Part shown: positions 1-7,952 of the stretch, one piece after another
Layout: each line of letters opens with the position of its first letter
Position numbering within the stretch: the first letter of the stretch is position 1
From: Rikenellaceae bacterium UBA1749
GTDB taxonomy: Bacteria > Bacteroidota > Bacteroidia > Bacteroidales > Rikenellaceae
Direction of reading: 5' to 3'
DNA: 21,477 nucleotides
Assembly: GCA_002315675.1 (NCBI GenBank)
Contig: DCHP01000089.1
Location: 1-21,477, forward strand
Notes under the pieces: model-generated
What the model was told of the DNA's origin: nothing
What the model saw: the letters and a program-made list of their open reading frames with translations, nothing else
Database searches by the model: none
Program-made: the position numbers and the translations under genes

Positions 1-82
1 TTTTGTTTTCCTCCTACTCGATTTTATGCCAATATTTCCATTCGATTCATTCGAATTCGCCTGAAAACGGAACATAGTTGCA

Positions 83-901
83 CTACAGTTCAAGTTCTCT
101 GATTACATCATCCCGTTCGGAAGTAGGGAACAGTACAAAGTCATGAGGCATCCCATACCCTGGACGGAATTTTGAATCAATGCCCGCATCAAGCAGTCTT
201 TCATGGAATTTTGAAGCATCTTCGTAGAGCATCTCTTCAGTCCCGGAATATATCACCGTATTAGGGAGTGATGACAGATTCCCATATACTGGAGAAAGTC
301 TCCAGTCCTTTAGATCAGCGCCTGCAGCCCATGCCGCTGCGAACACCTCCAAAGCTTCCTTTCTACACATGCAGTCATGGTCCTTTTCAAGGCGGCTCAT
401 GGTTAAATCTATCCAAGGAGAGAAAAGTACGAGACGTTTTGGTCCGGGAATCCCGATTTGTTCCAGATGCATTGCAAGGCCGACGGCAATACCGGCACCC
501 GCCGAATCCCCCATTATTATTGTACCGGAAGGCAGTTGCGAATATATATCCGTGAGAACATTATAAGTCTCCTTGAATGTATGTTTCGGCAGCAGAGGAT
601 AGACTGGAATTGTAACACGCACTTTACGGCATTGCGAAAGCCTGGTACAGAAATCGATATGACTCTTGTCAAGCTGGACAACGAACGCTCCGCCATGTAT
701 ATAGAAGATACCGTCTCCATACTGTTCACCAATGGTGTAAACGGGTATACCATGTTCCATTTTCCATCCTTCTGGAAGTTCAGGCGTTGTTCCGTCGGAA
801 AGCAAACGCAAAGCCTCATCTCTACTCTGCATCGCCTTGAATCTAAACAGCGGCATAAGTTTGCTTATTAGCCACATACCCAGTGATCGATGTCGTTTCA
901 T
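83..901 (-). CDS. alpha/beta hydrolase, HSL-like (alpha/beta hydrolase fold-3) family
   Basis: This 272-residue protein is probably a cytoplasmic carboxylesterase or lactonase of the hormone-sensitive-lipase-like family; the substrate cannot be told. An oxyanion-hole HGGAF lies at residues 69-73 and the nucleophile elbow GDSAG at 131-135, with Ser133 as nucleophile. The GTEEML segment (220-225) sits where the acid of the triad is expected and offers Glu rather than the commoner Asp, as in some relatives. His253 in GMPHDF completes the triad. No signal peptide is convincing; the basic, hydrophobic N-terminus is more likely a cap helix. The gene stands alone, with its own promoter-like element about 90 nt upstream. 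Three 60-base lines counted by hand gave about 50 percent G+C, higher than the AsmA-like neighbour, which hints weakly at transfer. The fold and triad are well supported, the substrate is unknown. Confidence 0.88.
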   Translation of the reverse strand: MKRHRSLGMWLISKLMPLFRFKAMQSRDEALRLLSDGTTPELPEGWKMEHGIPVYTIGEQYGDGIFYIHGGAFVVQLDKSHIDFCTRLSQCRKVRVTIPVYPLLPKHTFKETYNVLTDIYSQLPSGTIIMGDSAGAGIAVGLAMHLEQIGIPGPKRLVLFSPWIDLTMSRLEKDHDCMCRKEALEVFAAAWAAGADLKDWRLSPVYGNLSSLPNTVIYSGTEEMLYEDASKFHERLLDAGIDSKFRPGYGMPHDFVLFPTSERDDVIRELEL

Positions 902-990
902 GATAATTTAAGTATCTGTTCGTATTTAAATAAAGAGTCTATGTGAAGGATGTCTCTCACAAAAACAAGATACATTACATATACTTGTAT

Positions 991-1023
991 CAAAGTTAAA
1001 AATCACGAAGAGGCTGTTTCAAA
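991..1023 (-). promoter_or_regulatory. Bacteroides-type promoter for the hydrolase gene
   Basis: On the minus strand a TTTG (-33 box, 1020-1023) is followed after 21 nt by TAACTTTG (991-998), a full match to the TAnnTTTG -7 consensus. It lies about 90 nt upstream of the hydrolase start. A closely similar arrangement stands upstream of the AsmA-like gene. A second -7-like box (TACTTTTG, 1043-1050) further upstream lacks a well-placed -33 box. Confidence 0.6.
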
Positions 1024-1049
1024 TAAACTAATTTAACTAATACAAAAGT

Positions 1050-1086
1050 AAAAAAATTGAATGCAAGTATGTTAATGTATATACTT
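1050..1086 (-). terminator. possible weak terminator after the AsmA-like gene
   Basis: On the minus strand an AAGTAT/ATACTT inverted repeat (arms 1065-1070 and 1081-1086, 10-nt loop) is followed after about 8 nt by a run of seven T (1050-1056). The stem is short and AT-rich, so it would be a poor terminator. The rest of 902-1182 holds no gene that I can recognise. Confidence 0.25.
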
Positions 1087-1182
1087 CTTCGCAATTTTAT
1101 GTTGCCAGGTTATTACAAGTATTAGTCAATATTCGACCAACCTCATCGATAAACAATGGCAAGCTACAGAAAACATTCTCCA

Positions 1183-4100
1183 TCATTCATTGAGATACTT
1201 TGTCTTGAATGCAGAAATTGGATATGTTATGCTGTTTCGGTAATCTGAGAATGAAGTATCTGTCCAAGGTTTGACATTTGGATCTAACTTCTTGTATAAT
1301 GTTTTTACGATTTTCGTCTTGTATGGAGATTTGTTTCCAGTAATATCTATTCCGAATTTGAATGGAACAGGAGATTTTAGGACAGAAATATGATAATCAA
1401 TCTCATTTGTGCTAAGATTGTTTTCGCCGGCAACTGCAACCTTGTATCTGTCGACTTTAAGCATAAATGGCAGAATTTTAACTTGACCATCATCTATCTG
1501 TGCCGCAACAGCTAAGGAATCTATCTCCGTTCTTGTTCTATTTTTGAACTTCAACGTTTTTGCAATTTTTGAGAATTCCTCATTGTTACTGATTGCAAGA
1601 TTCCTTGCCTGCAATGTTGCAGCAACTTTGGATTTTGAAAGATCAATCAAGATAACGTGTCTTACAGTATTGAACATATCAATTGTGAAATCGAGTGATC
1701 CTTCAAGAGCAGAAAGCATAGGGGAAGTATTGCTTGTCTGTGGAAGAAGTTCTCCTAATCGTGCCATCGAGAAATTCTTTGCATCAATCGATACTGTTGT
1801 CGTAGAGTAGTCAGGGTTAATATATCTGAAAAGCGAACTTAACTGAAATGCACCATTGTCTTTGTTTGAAGTGATTTTGTTGAGCAGAATTTCATTTCCC
1901 TTTATGATAATTGTTCCTGTCGTATTGTCAAGGTTCAAACTTGATAATGTAAATTTCTTCAGGTTAAGATTCAATATTAAATCGTTTTTTTCATTACCTA
2001 TTCCCCTAGGTATTGCTCCTTCTGGAATAGAATCAAGAGGAATTGCATATGGATTACCCTCTGCAAGTGCATGCATATTCTGGGCAATCATAATTTCGTT
2101 GATATTAAGGTAGTCGCCTTTAATATCGGCAGTAAGCTTTGTCTTGTTTTTATTTTCCAAAGATACTTTTGCATCCAGTGATATTTTTGATTGTCCAAAG
2201 TTTACCAGGCCAGTGGTCAAAGAAATATGTTTGTTTCCATAGTAGGCTGATAATGAACTGATATTCAGTGGCAAATCAAAGTCAAGTTTCCTGGATGAAA
2301 TATTGTCTATCCCAATATTGTATGAAGAGATATCTTTACTGTCTACAGCAAGATTTCGGGCGAATAGTTCATTCCCAGGTAATTTTATGTCAAGGGAGTC
2401 TGAAGTGACTTTCAGATCAGATGCTTTATTCTCGTAAATACAATGACCTTTTAGGATTTTGCCATACGATTCCAGTTCATTGTTCTTGAATGTAGCAATG
2501 AATATTTTTGATTCAATTGCATCCCAAAGAGTCTTTTTCTTCTTTAAGTTCTTTTTCAGGAGATCAATATAGATTTTAGCGCCGAAAATATTATTGTCCC
2601 CTTTACGGTATGTTATTTCCTCTATAGCTCCATTTGCAATTTTTCCGCCCTTTGGTGAAAATTTGATATCAATCTTTTTGGCCTGTACTAATATAGTATC
2701 CTCTTGTTCTGAGGACAAGTATCCTATCTGACTGACCAAAACAGATGATTTCATTTTTTTACCATCCAGAGAAATGTCAGAGCCTTTTGCGGTGATAAAC
2801 ATTTTCTTAGTCTTGTATCTTATCTCATCAATTTTTGATTTTACTATTGTCCCATTAGTACCATCTACAAATAGTGTAAGATTGTCGGATGAAATATTTT
2901 TCTCTCTATCATTATATATGAGATTAGATAATTCGATCTGACCATAAATGTTTGGAATATTAATACTTGATGTTGATATCGTATTGATACTTTTAGGATA
3001 ATCATAACAATGCTTCAGACTGTCCAATGAGGTGGATGCCTGTACGAATAAATCGTATTTACCCTTAATGGAGATTCCTCTTCCAAGCAGGGCTGTCTGA
3101 TTTGAAAGTTTTGTTAAATCACCATTGGAATTGATGGATCCATCAATATGAAAATCGTTGTTGTAGTAACTTATTGAACCATTTGAAGTTAAATAAATAT
3201 TGTCTCCCTGAAGGTCAAAAGAGTTGATATTAATTCTCAGACTATCCTTATGAATTATATCATGGACAAAATCAATGTCAAAACTGCCATCTCTGACAAG
3301 TATCTTGTTTTTTGAAGATCTGATGTATATATTGTTTCCAAAGGCAGTTCCATGAACTTTTATTGTATTTTTTGTCGTATCCCTCAACTGTCCTGCCAGA
3401 TGAATGATTCCGTTGAAATTACCATTGATCTCGGTTTTCTGCAGTTCTTTATTTCTTGTATATGTTGATATTACCCTGGTAATTCTTGGAATGTTGTTAA
3501 GTTGGTACGATAGCTTTAAGTCAACATCCTTATTGCTGATATGCCCGTCAAAGTCTATGGAATTATCATCAATGAACAATTCTCCATATGAAATATCCAG
3601 CAAGGAGTCCCTGGTGTTTATTTTCCCGGAGAAAGCTAAATTTATTTTGTCCACATAGTTGTATTTACGTACTGCATAATTGTCATATTTTATTCTGAAT
3701 TGTTTAATCTTCAGATTATTCAGGTAGATAACAGGATTCTCGGTTATTGAGTCTTTCTTTTCAAATGATATTATATTGTCAAGATTTGTGACTCCGTTAC
3801 TGTCAATTCTATAATGGATGTATGGGTTTAGCAGTTCTATCCGTTTGAAAGATAATTTCTTATCTGTCAGACTAGTAATATCAAGGTTTACAATAAGTTT
3901 GTCTAATGTGAAAATAGTATCTGCAGGCTCTTTTGTTGTATCAACCAAATAGATATCATCTATTACGAGGGAAAGATTCGGAAATGTTCTGAAAAATGTC
4001 AGTTCAGCATTTGAATAGCCATTCTTTACATTCACAAATTTATTGATTTCGTTGTGAATAGTGGTTTTCACTTCATTGTCTGGAATTACATATGAAACAA

Positions 4101-4185
4101 TAACAGCAGCTGCAATTGTCCAAAGTGCAATCAGACCAAATAGAATACCAAACAACCATTTTAATATTTTCTTCAATGTCTTCAT
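1183..4185 (-). CDS. AsmA-like family envelope protein
   Basis: This 1000-residue protein has one N-terminal membrane segment (about residues 9-34) and then a very long periplasmic part rich in alternating polar and hydrophobic residues, as expected for the repeating beta-groove of AsmA, TamB and YhdP proteins. The first 130 residues resemble the AsmA N-terminal domain (FRTFPNLSLVIDDIYL near 65-80). The region from about 800 to 960 resembles the AsmA C-terminal domain, including the stretch around SKIAKTLKFKNRTRTEIDS and the LKSPVPFKFGIDITG segment. The family is thought to bridge inner and outer membranes for lipid transport or to support outer membrane protein assembly. The gene appears monocistronic, with a leader of about 110 nt and its own promoter-like element. 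Family assignment is strong; the exact cargo is unknown. Confidence 0.87.
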   Translation of the reverse strand: MKTLKKILKWLFGILFGLIALWTIAAAVIVSYVIPDNEVKTTIHNEINKFVNVKNGYSNAELTFFRTFPNLSLVIDDIYLVDTTKEPADTIFTLDKLIVNLDITSLTDKKLSFKRIELLNPYIHYRIDSNGVTNLDNIISFEKKDSITENPVIYLNNLKIKQFRIKYDNYAVRKYNYVDKINLAFSGKINTRDSLLDISYGELFIDDNSIDFDGHISNKDVDLKLSYQLNNIPRITRVISTYTRNKELQKTEINGNFNGIIHLAGQLRDTTKNTIKVHGTAFGNNIYIRSSKNKILVRDGSFDIDFVHDIIHKDSLRININSFDLQGDNIYLTSNGSISYYNNDFHIDGSINSNGDLTKLSNQTALLGRGISIKGKYDLFVQASTSLDSLKHCYDYPKSINTISTSSINIPNIYGQIELSNLIYNDREKNISSDNLTLFVDGTNGTIVKSKIDEIRYKTKKMFITAKGSDISLDGKKMKSSVLVSQIGYLSSEQEDTILVQAKKIDIKFSPKGGKIANGAIEEITYRKGDNNIFGAKIYIDLLKKNLKKKKTLWDAIESKIFIATFKNNELESYGKILKGHCIYENKASDLKVTSDSLDIKLPGNELFARNLAVDSKDISSYNIGIDNISSRKLDFDLPLNISSLSAYYGNKHISLTTGLVNFGQSKISLDAKVSLENKNKTKLTADIKGDYLNINEIMIAQNMHALAEGNPYAIPLDSIPEGAIPRGIGNEKNDLILNLNLKKFTLSSLNLDNTTGTIIIKGNEILLNKITSNKDNGAFQLSSLFRYINPDYSTTTVSIDAKNFSMARLGELLPQTSNTSPMLSALEGSLDFTIDMFNTVRHVILIDLSKSKVAATLQARNLAISNNEEFSKIAKTLKFKNRTRTEIDSLAVAAQIDDGQVKILPFMLKVDRYKVAVAGENNLSTNEIDYHISVLKSPVPFKFGIDITGNKSPYKTKIVKTLYKKLDPNVKPWTDTSFSDYRNSITYPISAFKTKYLNE

Positions 4186-4259
4186 GATTCTTATACTATT
4201 TTTTTGAGGGAAGAATGTAGAACGTTATATCAAGATTAATAGTTGAGTCTACATGAATT

Positions 4260-4278
4260 AGTATTTTTTTTAAATACT
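4260..4278. repeat. short AT-rich inverted repeat in the AsmA-like leader
   Basis: Seven-base arms AGTATTT and AAATACT flank a T5 spacer. It falls within the predicted leader of the AsmA-like gene, between its promoter-like element and start codon. With only A/T-rich pairing it may be chance; a structural or regulatory role is not shown. Confidence 0.3.
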
Positions 4279-4301
4279 GGATGTTGTATAGATTCTTGTA
4301 T

Positions 4302-4335
4302 CAAGGTTATTATTAACAAAACCGACTATTTCAAG
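4302..4335 (-). promoter_or_regulatory. promoter-like element upstream of the AsmA-like gene
   Basis: On the minus strand CTTG (4332-4335) is followed after 22 nt by TAACCTTG (4302-4309), one base off the TAnnTTTG consensus. The flanks match the element upstream of the hydrolase gene: 14 of 15 bases around the -7 box and 12 of 13 around the -33 box, with 18 or 19 nt between the two blocks. It lies about 117 nt upstream of the start codon. Confidence 0.5.
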
Positions 4336-4355
4336 TAAACTCATGTTTTAATATG

Positions 4356-5279
4356 CTAGTTAATAGTAATCCCGATTAAAGGTGCAATGTCTGCCAAAAA
4401 TTGTCTGAACCTTTCGGCTATATAGTCGTCTTTCTGGTCAGTTGTTATTGTAATATTCTGTAGTCCGCTTTTCTCGTGCCATTCAGACAGCGCCGAACGT
4501 AGGAAACGCATTCCCTCTACTGAATAAATTGAATGGCCAGTACTTTCAAGCAATGGGATATTTTCTTCCTGGAGGTGCATTGTAATGGCGAGTATGATAC
4601 CATGCTTTTCCGCTGACTGTATTACCTCCTGTAACTGGGAAAGCTGCACATAACCATTATTTTTACTATAAAGATCATTGTTGCCCATTATGTCAACTAT
4701 TGAATTCGCTTCCATCATCCAGTCGGTTGGGGTCACGATTATCAATTCAACTTTTGATCCAGGCGCCATCTTATCCATGCCTGCCAGCAGTTGCCTGATT
4801 TCAGTTGCCATATGGCTCTTATTCATAAGCTCTGTCTTATTTGAATCATCAGTCCATATGTATTTTCCTCCCTGGAAACATTTTTCCCCATTTACATTAA
4901 CCACAACAAGGCCCGTAAGTGTCTCAACTGCCTTTTGTGCGGCATTCAATGTGGTATATCGGATTTTAACTGAATTATCTGAGATGTCTATCTGAAAGGC
5001 TTCCTTGACCATGGTTCCGGGGATTCTGTTGCAGTGCTTTATGGAAATAGATGGCATTGCAATCTTTTTTATTGAAAATTTATCAACTATTGTCCCTGCG
5101 TGTTTAGTGACGATGTCCCTGATTATGGCATATTGCTCTGCCTGTATGTTTTTGGCATTAAATGTAAGATTTCTGGAAATCACGAAGTTGTTGCTGGATT
5201 TTATACTTCTTAAATTATCTGCGCTGACAGATAGAATGCCAAAAAATATGAGTATATAGTATAGAATTAGTTTTTTCAT
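4356..5279 (-). CDS. secreted protein, truncated and probably inactive GH20 hexosaminidase-like
   Basis: This 307-residue protein has a clear signal peptide (residues 1-20, ending SVSA). I do not recognise it as a named family, but its layout resembles beta-N-acetylhexosaminidases of GH20. Residues 93-125 read like the GH20 N-terminal accessory domain (IDIS...VKIRYTTLNAAQKAVETL). Residues 161-194 align by eye with the first barrel strands, with TPTDW in place of the usual HLTDDQGW. Residues 210-250 match the YYTQEEIKEIVAYA...GH region, and NITITTDQ (275-282) sits where IHIGGDE is expected. The catalytic Asp-Glu would then be Asp281-Gln282, and the chain stops soon after, so half the barrel is missing. 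It probably binds a ligand or is a relic rather than an active enzyme. The relationship is inferred from motif order only. Confidence 0.5.
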   Translation of the reverse strand: MKKLILYYILIFFGILSVSADNLRSIKSSNNFVISRNLTFNAKNIQAEQYAIIRDIVTKHAGTIVDKFSIKKIAMPSISIKHCNRIPGTMVKEAFQIDISDNSVKIRYTTLNAAQKAVETLTGLVVVNVNGEKCFQGGKYIWTDDSNKTELMNKSHMATEIRQLLAGMDKMAPGSKVELIIVTPTDWMMEANSIVDIMGNNDLYSKNNGYVQLSQLQEVIQSAEKHGIILAITMHLQEENIPLLESTGHSIYSVEGMRFLRSALSEWHEKSGLQNITITTDQKDDYIAERFRQFLADIAPLIGITIN

Positions 5280-5322
5280 ATGCGTAAAATTATGATTTTT
5301 TTTACAAAAGAGGAAATTTGTC

Positions 5323-5330
5323 TACCTTTA
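5323..5330 (+). promoter_or_regulatory. possible -7 box for the mannosyltransferase operon
   Basis: TACCTTTA differs from TAnnTTTG by its last base and lies 20 nt before the start codon. A T-rich stretch about 20 nt upstream offers only a poor -33 box. No clear promoter for the divergent secreted-protein gene was found in the same 71-nt intergenic region. Confidence 0.3.
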
Positions 5331-5350
5331 TCGAATAAAATACAATAGAA

Positions 5351-6079
5351 ATGAGAAAAGTTGTTATAATCCCAACTTACAACGAAATTGAAAATATTGA
5401 AGCCATGGTCAGAAAGGTCATGACTCTTCCAGGCGATTTTCATTTGCTGGTGATAGATGATGGATCTCCTGATGGAACTGCAACTAAGGTTAAGGAACTT
5501 CAGCTGGAATTTCAAGATCGTATAAGTCTTATTGAACGTTCAGGGAAATTAGGCCTCGGGACTGCATATATTGCTGGCTTCAAATGGGCTTTGAAGGAGG
5601 GGTATGATATTGTTTCCGAGATGGATTGTGACTTTTCTCATAATCCTGATGATTTGCCTAAACTTGCTGAAGCTGTTGAAAATGGTGCAGATGTAGTAGT
5701 TGGATCCAGATATCTTACTGGGGTAAATGTTGTCAACTGGCCGATGGGTAGAGTTATTATGTCATATTATGCGTCTGCATATGTCAGAACAGTGCTCGGT
5801 ATAAAAACCCGTGATTGTACGGCGGGATTTGTAACTTATAGTTCCAGAGTGCTCAGTGCCATTGATCTGGATGCAATAAAAATGGTTGGATATGGTTTTC
5901 AGATAGAGATGAAATATTCTGCTATCAAACTTGGATTCAAATTAGTGGAAATACCAATTATTTTCACAGACAGGACATTGGGCAAATCCAAAATGAGTGG
6001 AGGCATCTTCGGAGAAGCATTCTGGGGTGTTCTATCCCTTCGTTTCAGAAAGATTAAAGGTGTAAGGAATATCAATTAA
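5351..6079 (+). CDS. polyprenol monophosphomannose synthase (DPM1-like GT2)
   Basis: This 242-residue GT-A glycosyltransferase should transfer mannose from GDP-mannose to a polyprenyl phosphate at the cytoplasmic face of the inner membrane, giving a lipid-linked mannose donor. The N-terminus VVIIPTYNE (4-12), DDGSPDGT (36-43), the metal-binding DCD (92-94, in EMDCDFSHNP) and the C-terminal DRTLGKSKMS (207-216) are all typical of DPM1-type enzymes. There is no C-terminal membrane domain, so it is the short soluble form. Bacteroidota O-mannosylate or O-glycosylate many secreted proteins, and this may supply the donor (inference). It is the first gene of a compact run, with dihydroorotase starting 11 nt after its stop. 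Confidence 0.9.
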   Translation: MRKVVIIPTYNEIENIEAMVRKVMTLPGDFHLLVIDDGSPDGTATKVKELQLEFQDRISLIERSGKLGLGTAYIAGFKWALKEGYDIVSEMDCDFSHNPDDLPKLAEAVENGADVVVGSRYLTGVNVVNWPMGRVIMSYYASAYVRTVLGIKTRDCTAGFVTYSSRVLSAIDLDAIKMVGYGFQIEMKYSAIKLGFKLVEIPIIFTDRTLGKSKMSGGIFGEAFWGVLSLRFRKIKGVRNIN

Positions 6080-6090
6080 CGGACTTCAAT

Positions 6091-7416
6091 ATGATTTTAA
6101 TAGAGGGTGGTACAATAGTTGATAATGGACGTAGATTTGAAGGTTATATTCTTATTGAGAACGATAGGATAAAGACTGTTTCAGCAGGCAATCCTGATGA
6201 GTCCATTAAAGCACATTCTAGTAAAATCATTGATGCATCAAGTTGTTTTGTAATACCTGGAGTTATTGATGATCAGGTCCATTTCAGACAACCTGGACTT
6301 GAATATAAGGCTGATATTGAATCGGAGTCACGTGCTGCAGCAGCTGGTGGGGTGACATCCTTTATGGATATGCCCAACACAAATCCACAGACAACAACAC
6401 TATCTGCTTGGCAGAATAAAATGGACATTGCCCAGAATAATTCGTTTGTGAATTACGCATTTTTCTTTGGTGCGACGAATTCAAATATTGACGATATCCA
6501 TTCAGTAAATAGAATGTATACACCTGGAATAAAGGTGTTTATGGGTAGTTCCACAGGTGGAATGTTGGTGGATGATAAATATGCGTTATCCAGGATTTTC
6601 GCGGAGTCGGATGGGATTGTTGCCATTCATTCAGAGGATGAAAAAATTATCCTAGAGAATATAGAAAAGGCTAAATCGAAATTCGGAGATAATATTCCTT
6701 TTGAAATGCACCCAATAATAAGGAGTAATGATGCTTGTGTAAGAAGTACAGAGAGAGCAATGGAGCTTGCTGTTAAATATGGGACAAGATTACATATTCT
6801 TCATGTCAGTACATCTGAGGAAGTCTCCTTATTAAGTCCTTCAAAACTGTCAGACAAACAGATAACGGCAGAGGTCTGTATACCTCATATCCATTTTTCT
6901 TCTGATGATTATCAAAGATTGGGAGCGCGCATCAAATGTAATCCTGCAGTTAAATCTTCTGCAGATAGGGAAGCAATCTGGAAAGCTATTTCAGATGGTA
7001 GACTGGATATTGTTGCTACTGATCATGCTCCGCATCTATTGTCAGAAAAGAATAACAGTTACCTTTCTTCTCCATCAGGTATGCCGATGGTTCAGCATTC
7101 TCTCCCAGTTATGCTGACTCACGGATATTCAGTTGAAAAGGTTGTATCTTTGATGTGCAATAAAGTTGCAGATCTCTTCCATATAGAAAACCGAGGGTAT
7201 ATCAAGGAAAACTATTTTGCTGATATTGTCATTATCCGTAAGGCAGATTGGACTGTTTCAAAGGATAACATTCTCTACAAATGCGGATGGTCTCCTATTG
7301 AGGGGGAAAATCTTAAATGGAAAGTGGAACAGACAATTGTATCCGGAAAGGTGGTCTACGAAAATGGTGTTATTAATAATGTCAGAGGGCAGGCTCTTAA
7401 ATTTAAAGTGTCATGA
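6091..7416 (+). CDS. pyrC: dihydroorotase, class I, with QxH metal motif
   Basis: Dihydroorotase cyclises N-carbamoyl-L-aspartate to dihydroorotate in de novo pyrimidine synthesis in the cytoplasm. This 441-residue protein is an amidohydrolase with the class I features: a substrate-contacting FRQPG (65-69), MPNTNP (94-99), the probable carboxylated lysine Lys148 in GIKVFMGSS, His180 in AIHSEDE, His238 in LHILHVST and Asp311 in ATDHAPH. The usual metal-binding HxH after strand 1 reads Gln62-Val-His64 (DDQVHFR), so one metal ligand is replaced. From memory, Bacteroidota homologues share this DDQVHFR form, so it may be a lineage trait rather than a defect. The stop overlaps the start of lptE in an ATGA, indicating translational coupling. 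Confidence 0.92.
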   Translation: MILIEGGTIVDNGRRFEGYILIENDRIKTVSAGNPDESIKAHSSKIIDASSCFVIPGVIDDQVHFRQPGLEYKADIESESRAAAAGGVTSFMDMPNTNPQTTTLSAWQNKMDIAQNNSFVNYAFFFGATNSNIDDIHSVNRMYTPGIKVFMGSSTGGMLVDDKYALSRIFAESDGIVAIHSEDEKIILENIEKAKSKFGDNIPFEMHPIIRSNDACVRSTERAMELAVKYGTRLHILHVSTSEEVSLLSPSKLSDKQITAEVCIPHIHFSSDDYQRLGARIKCNPAVKSSADREAIWKAISDGRLDIVATDHAPHLLSEKNNSYLSSPSGMPMVQHSLPVMLTHGYSVEKVVSLMCNKVADLFHIENRGYIKENYFADIVIIRKADWTVSKDNILYKCGWSPIEGENLKWKVEQTIVSGKVVYENGVINNVRGQALKFKVS

Positions 7417-7913
7417 AAAAAATATTGCTATTAGTGTCATTAGTATTCCTGTTGAATAACTGTACTATACGTTATACAACATCAGGAGCGTCAATTGACC
7501 CTGCGGTAAAGTCTGTTAGTATTATTTATTTCCCTAATATGGCTCCGCTAGTTGCGCCAACATTGAGTTCAACATTAACTGATGCACTGACAGATAAAAT
7601 GCAGAATCAGACCAGGCTACAGATTGTCAAGGAAGAGGGTGATCTTAATTTTGAGGGTGAAATAATCGGTTATGTATCTCAGCCAGTAGCAATATCTGGT
7701 GACGAATATGCAACAAAGAACAGACTTACGATAACAGTAAAAGTCCGTTTTTCTAACAAGATTCAGCCTCAATATAATTTTGATAAGACTTTTTCTGCCT
7801 ATGCTGACTATGATACAAGTCAGATGCTGATATCAATTCAAGATGAATTATGTAAGGAAATTGTAGAAACACTTGTTGAAAATATTTTCAATGAAGCACT
7901 TTCCAATTGGTAG
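7413..7913 (+). CDS. lptE: LptE family LPS-assembly lipoprotein
   Basis: This 166-residue protein is a small outer membrane lipoprotein of the Bacteroidota LptE family, expected to plug and assist LptD in placing lipopolysaccharide in the outer leaflet. A signal sequence of hydrophobic residues 4-14 leads to Cys17. The lipobox LNNC is unusual, with Asn at -1 and -2, though position and context still fit lipidation. The body carries the family pattern: YTTSGASIDP, then VKSVSIIYFPNMAPLVAPTLSSTL, and the amphipathic strands through TVKVRF. Its start overlaps the dihydroorotase stop by 4 nt and purU follows 39 nt after its own stop, so it is in the same operon. The family call is good; the lptE symbol is by family. 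Confidence 0.8.
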   Translation: MKKILLLVSLVFLLNNCTIRYTTSGASIDPAVKSVSIIYFPNMAPLVAPTLSSTLTDALTDKMQNQTRLQIVKEEGDLNFEGEIIGYVSQPVAISGDEYATKNRLTITVKVRFSNKIQPQYNFDKTFSAYADYDTSQMLISIQDELCKEIVETLVENIFNEALSNW

Positions 7914-7952
7914 AGTCAGTTAATTTTTTACGAAAGACAAAGAAACGTATTA

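Noticed and set aside
1..82. ATTCG/CGAAT motifs near the left edge (about 40-60)
   Set aside because: They are short and overlapping with no clear stem or site; nothing else is visible before the hydrolase stop.
458..871. Plus-strand frame of 137 codons antisense to the hydrolase
   Set aside because: The hydrolase motifs on the other strand (HGGAF, GDSAG, triad His) settle which strand codes; no family pattern is seen in the antisense frame.
1043..1050. Second TACTTTTG box upstream of the hydrolase
   Set aside because: No -33 box at suitable distance; the element at 991-1023 is closer to the gene and better spaced.
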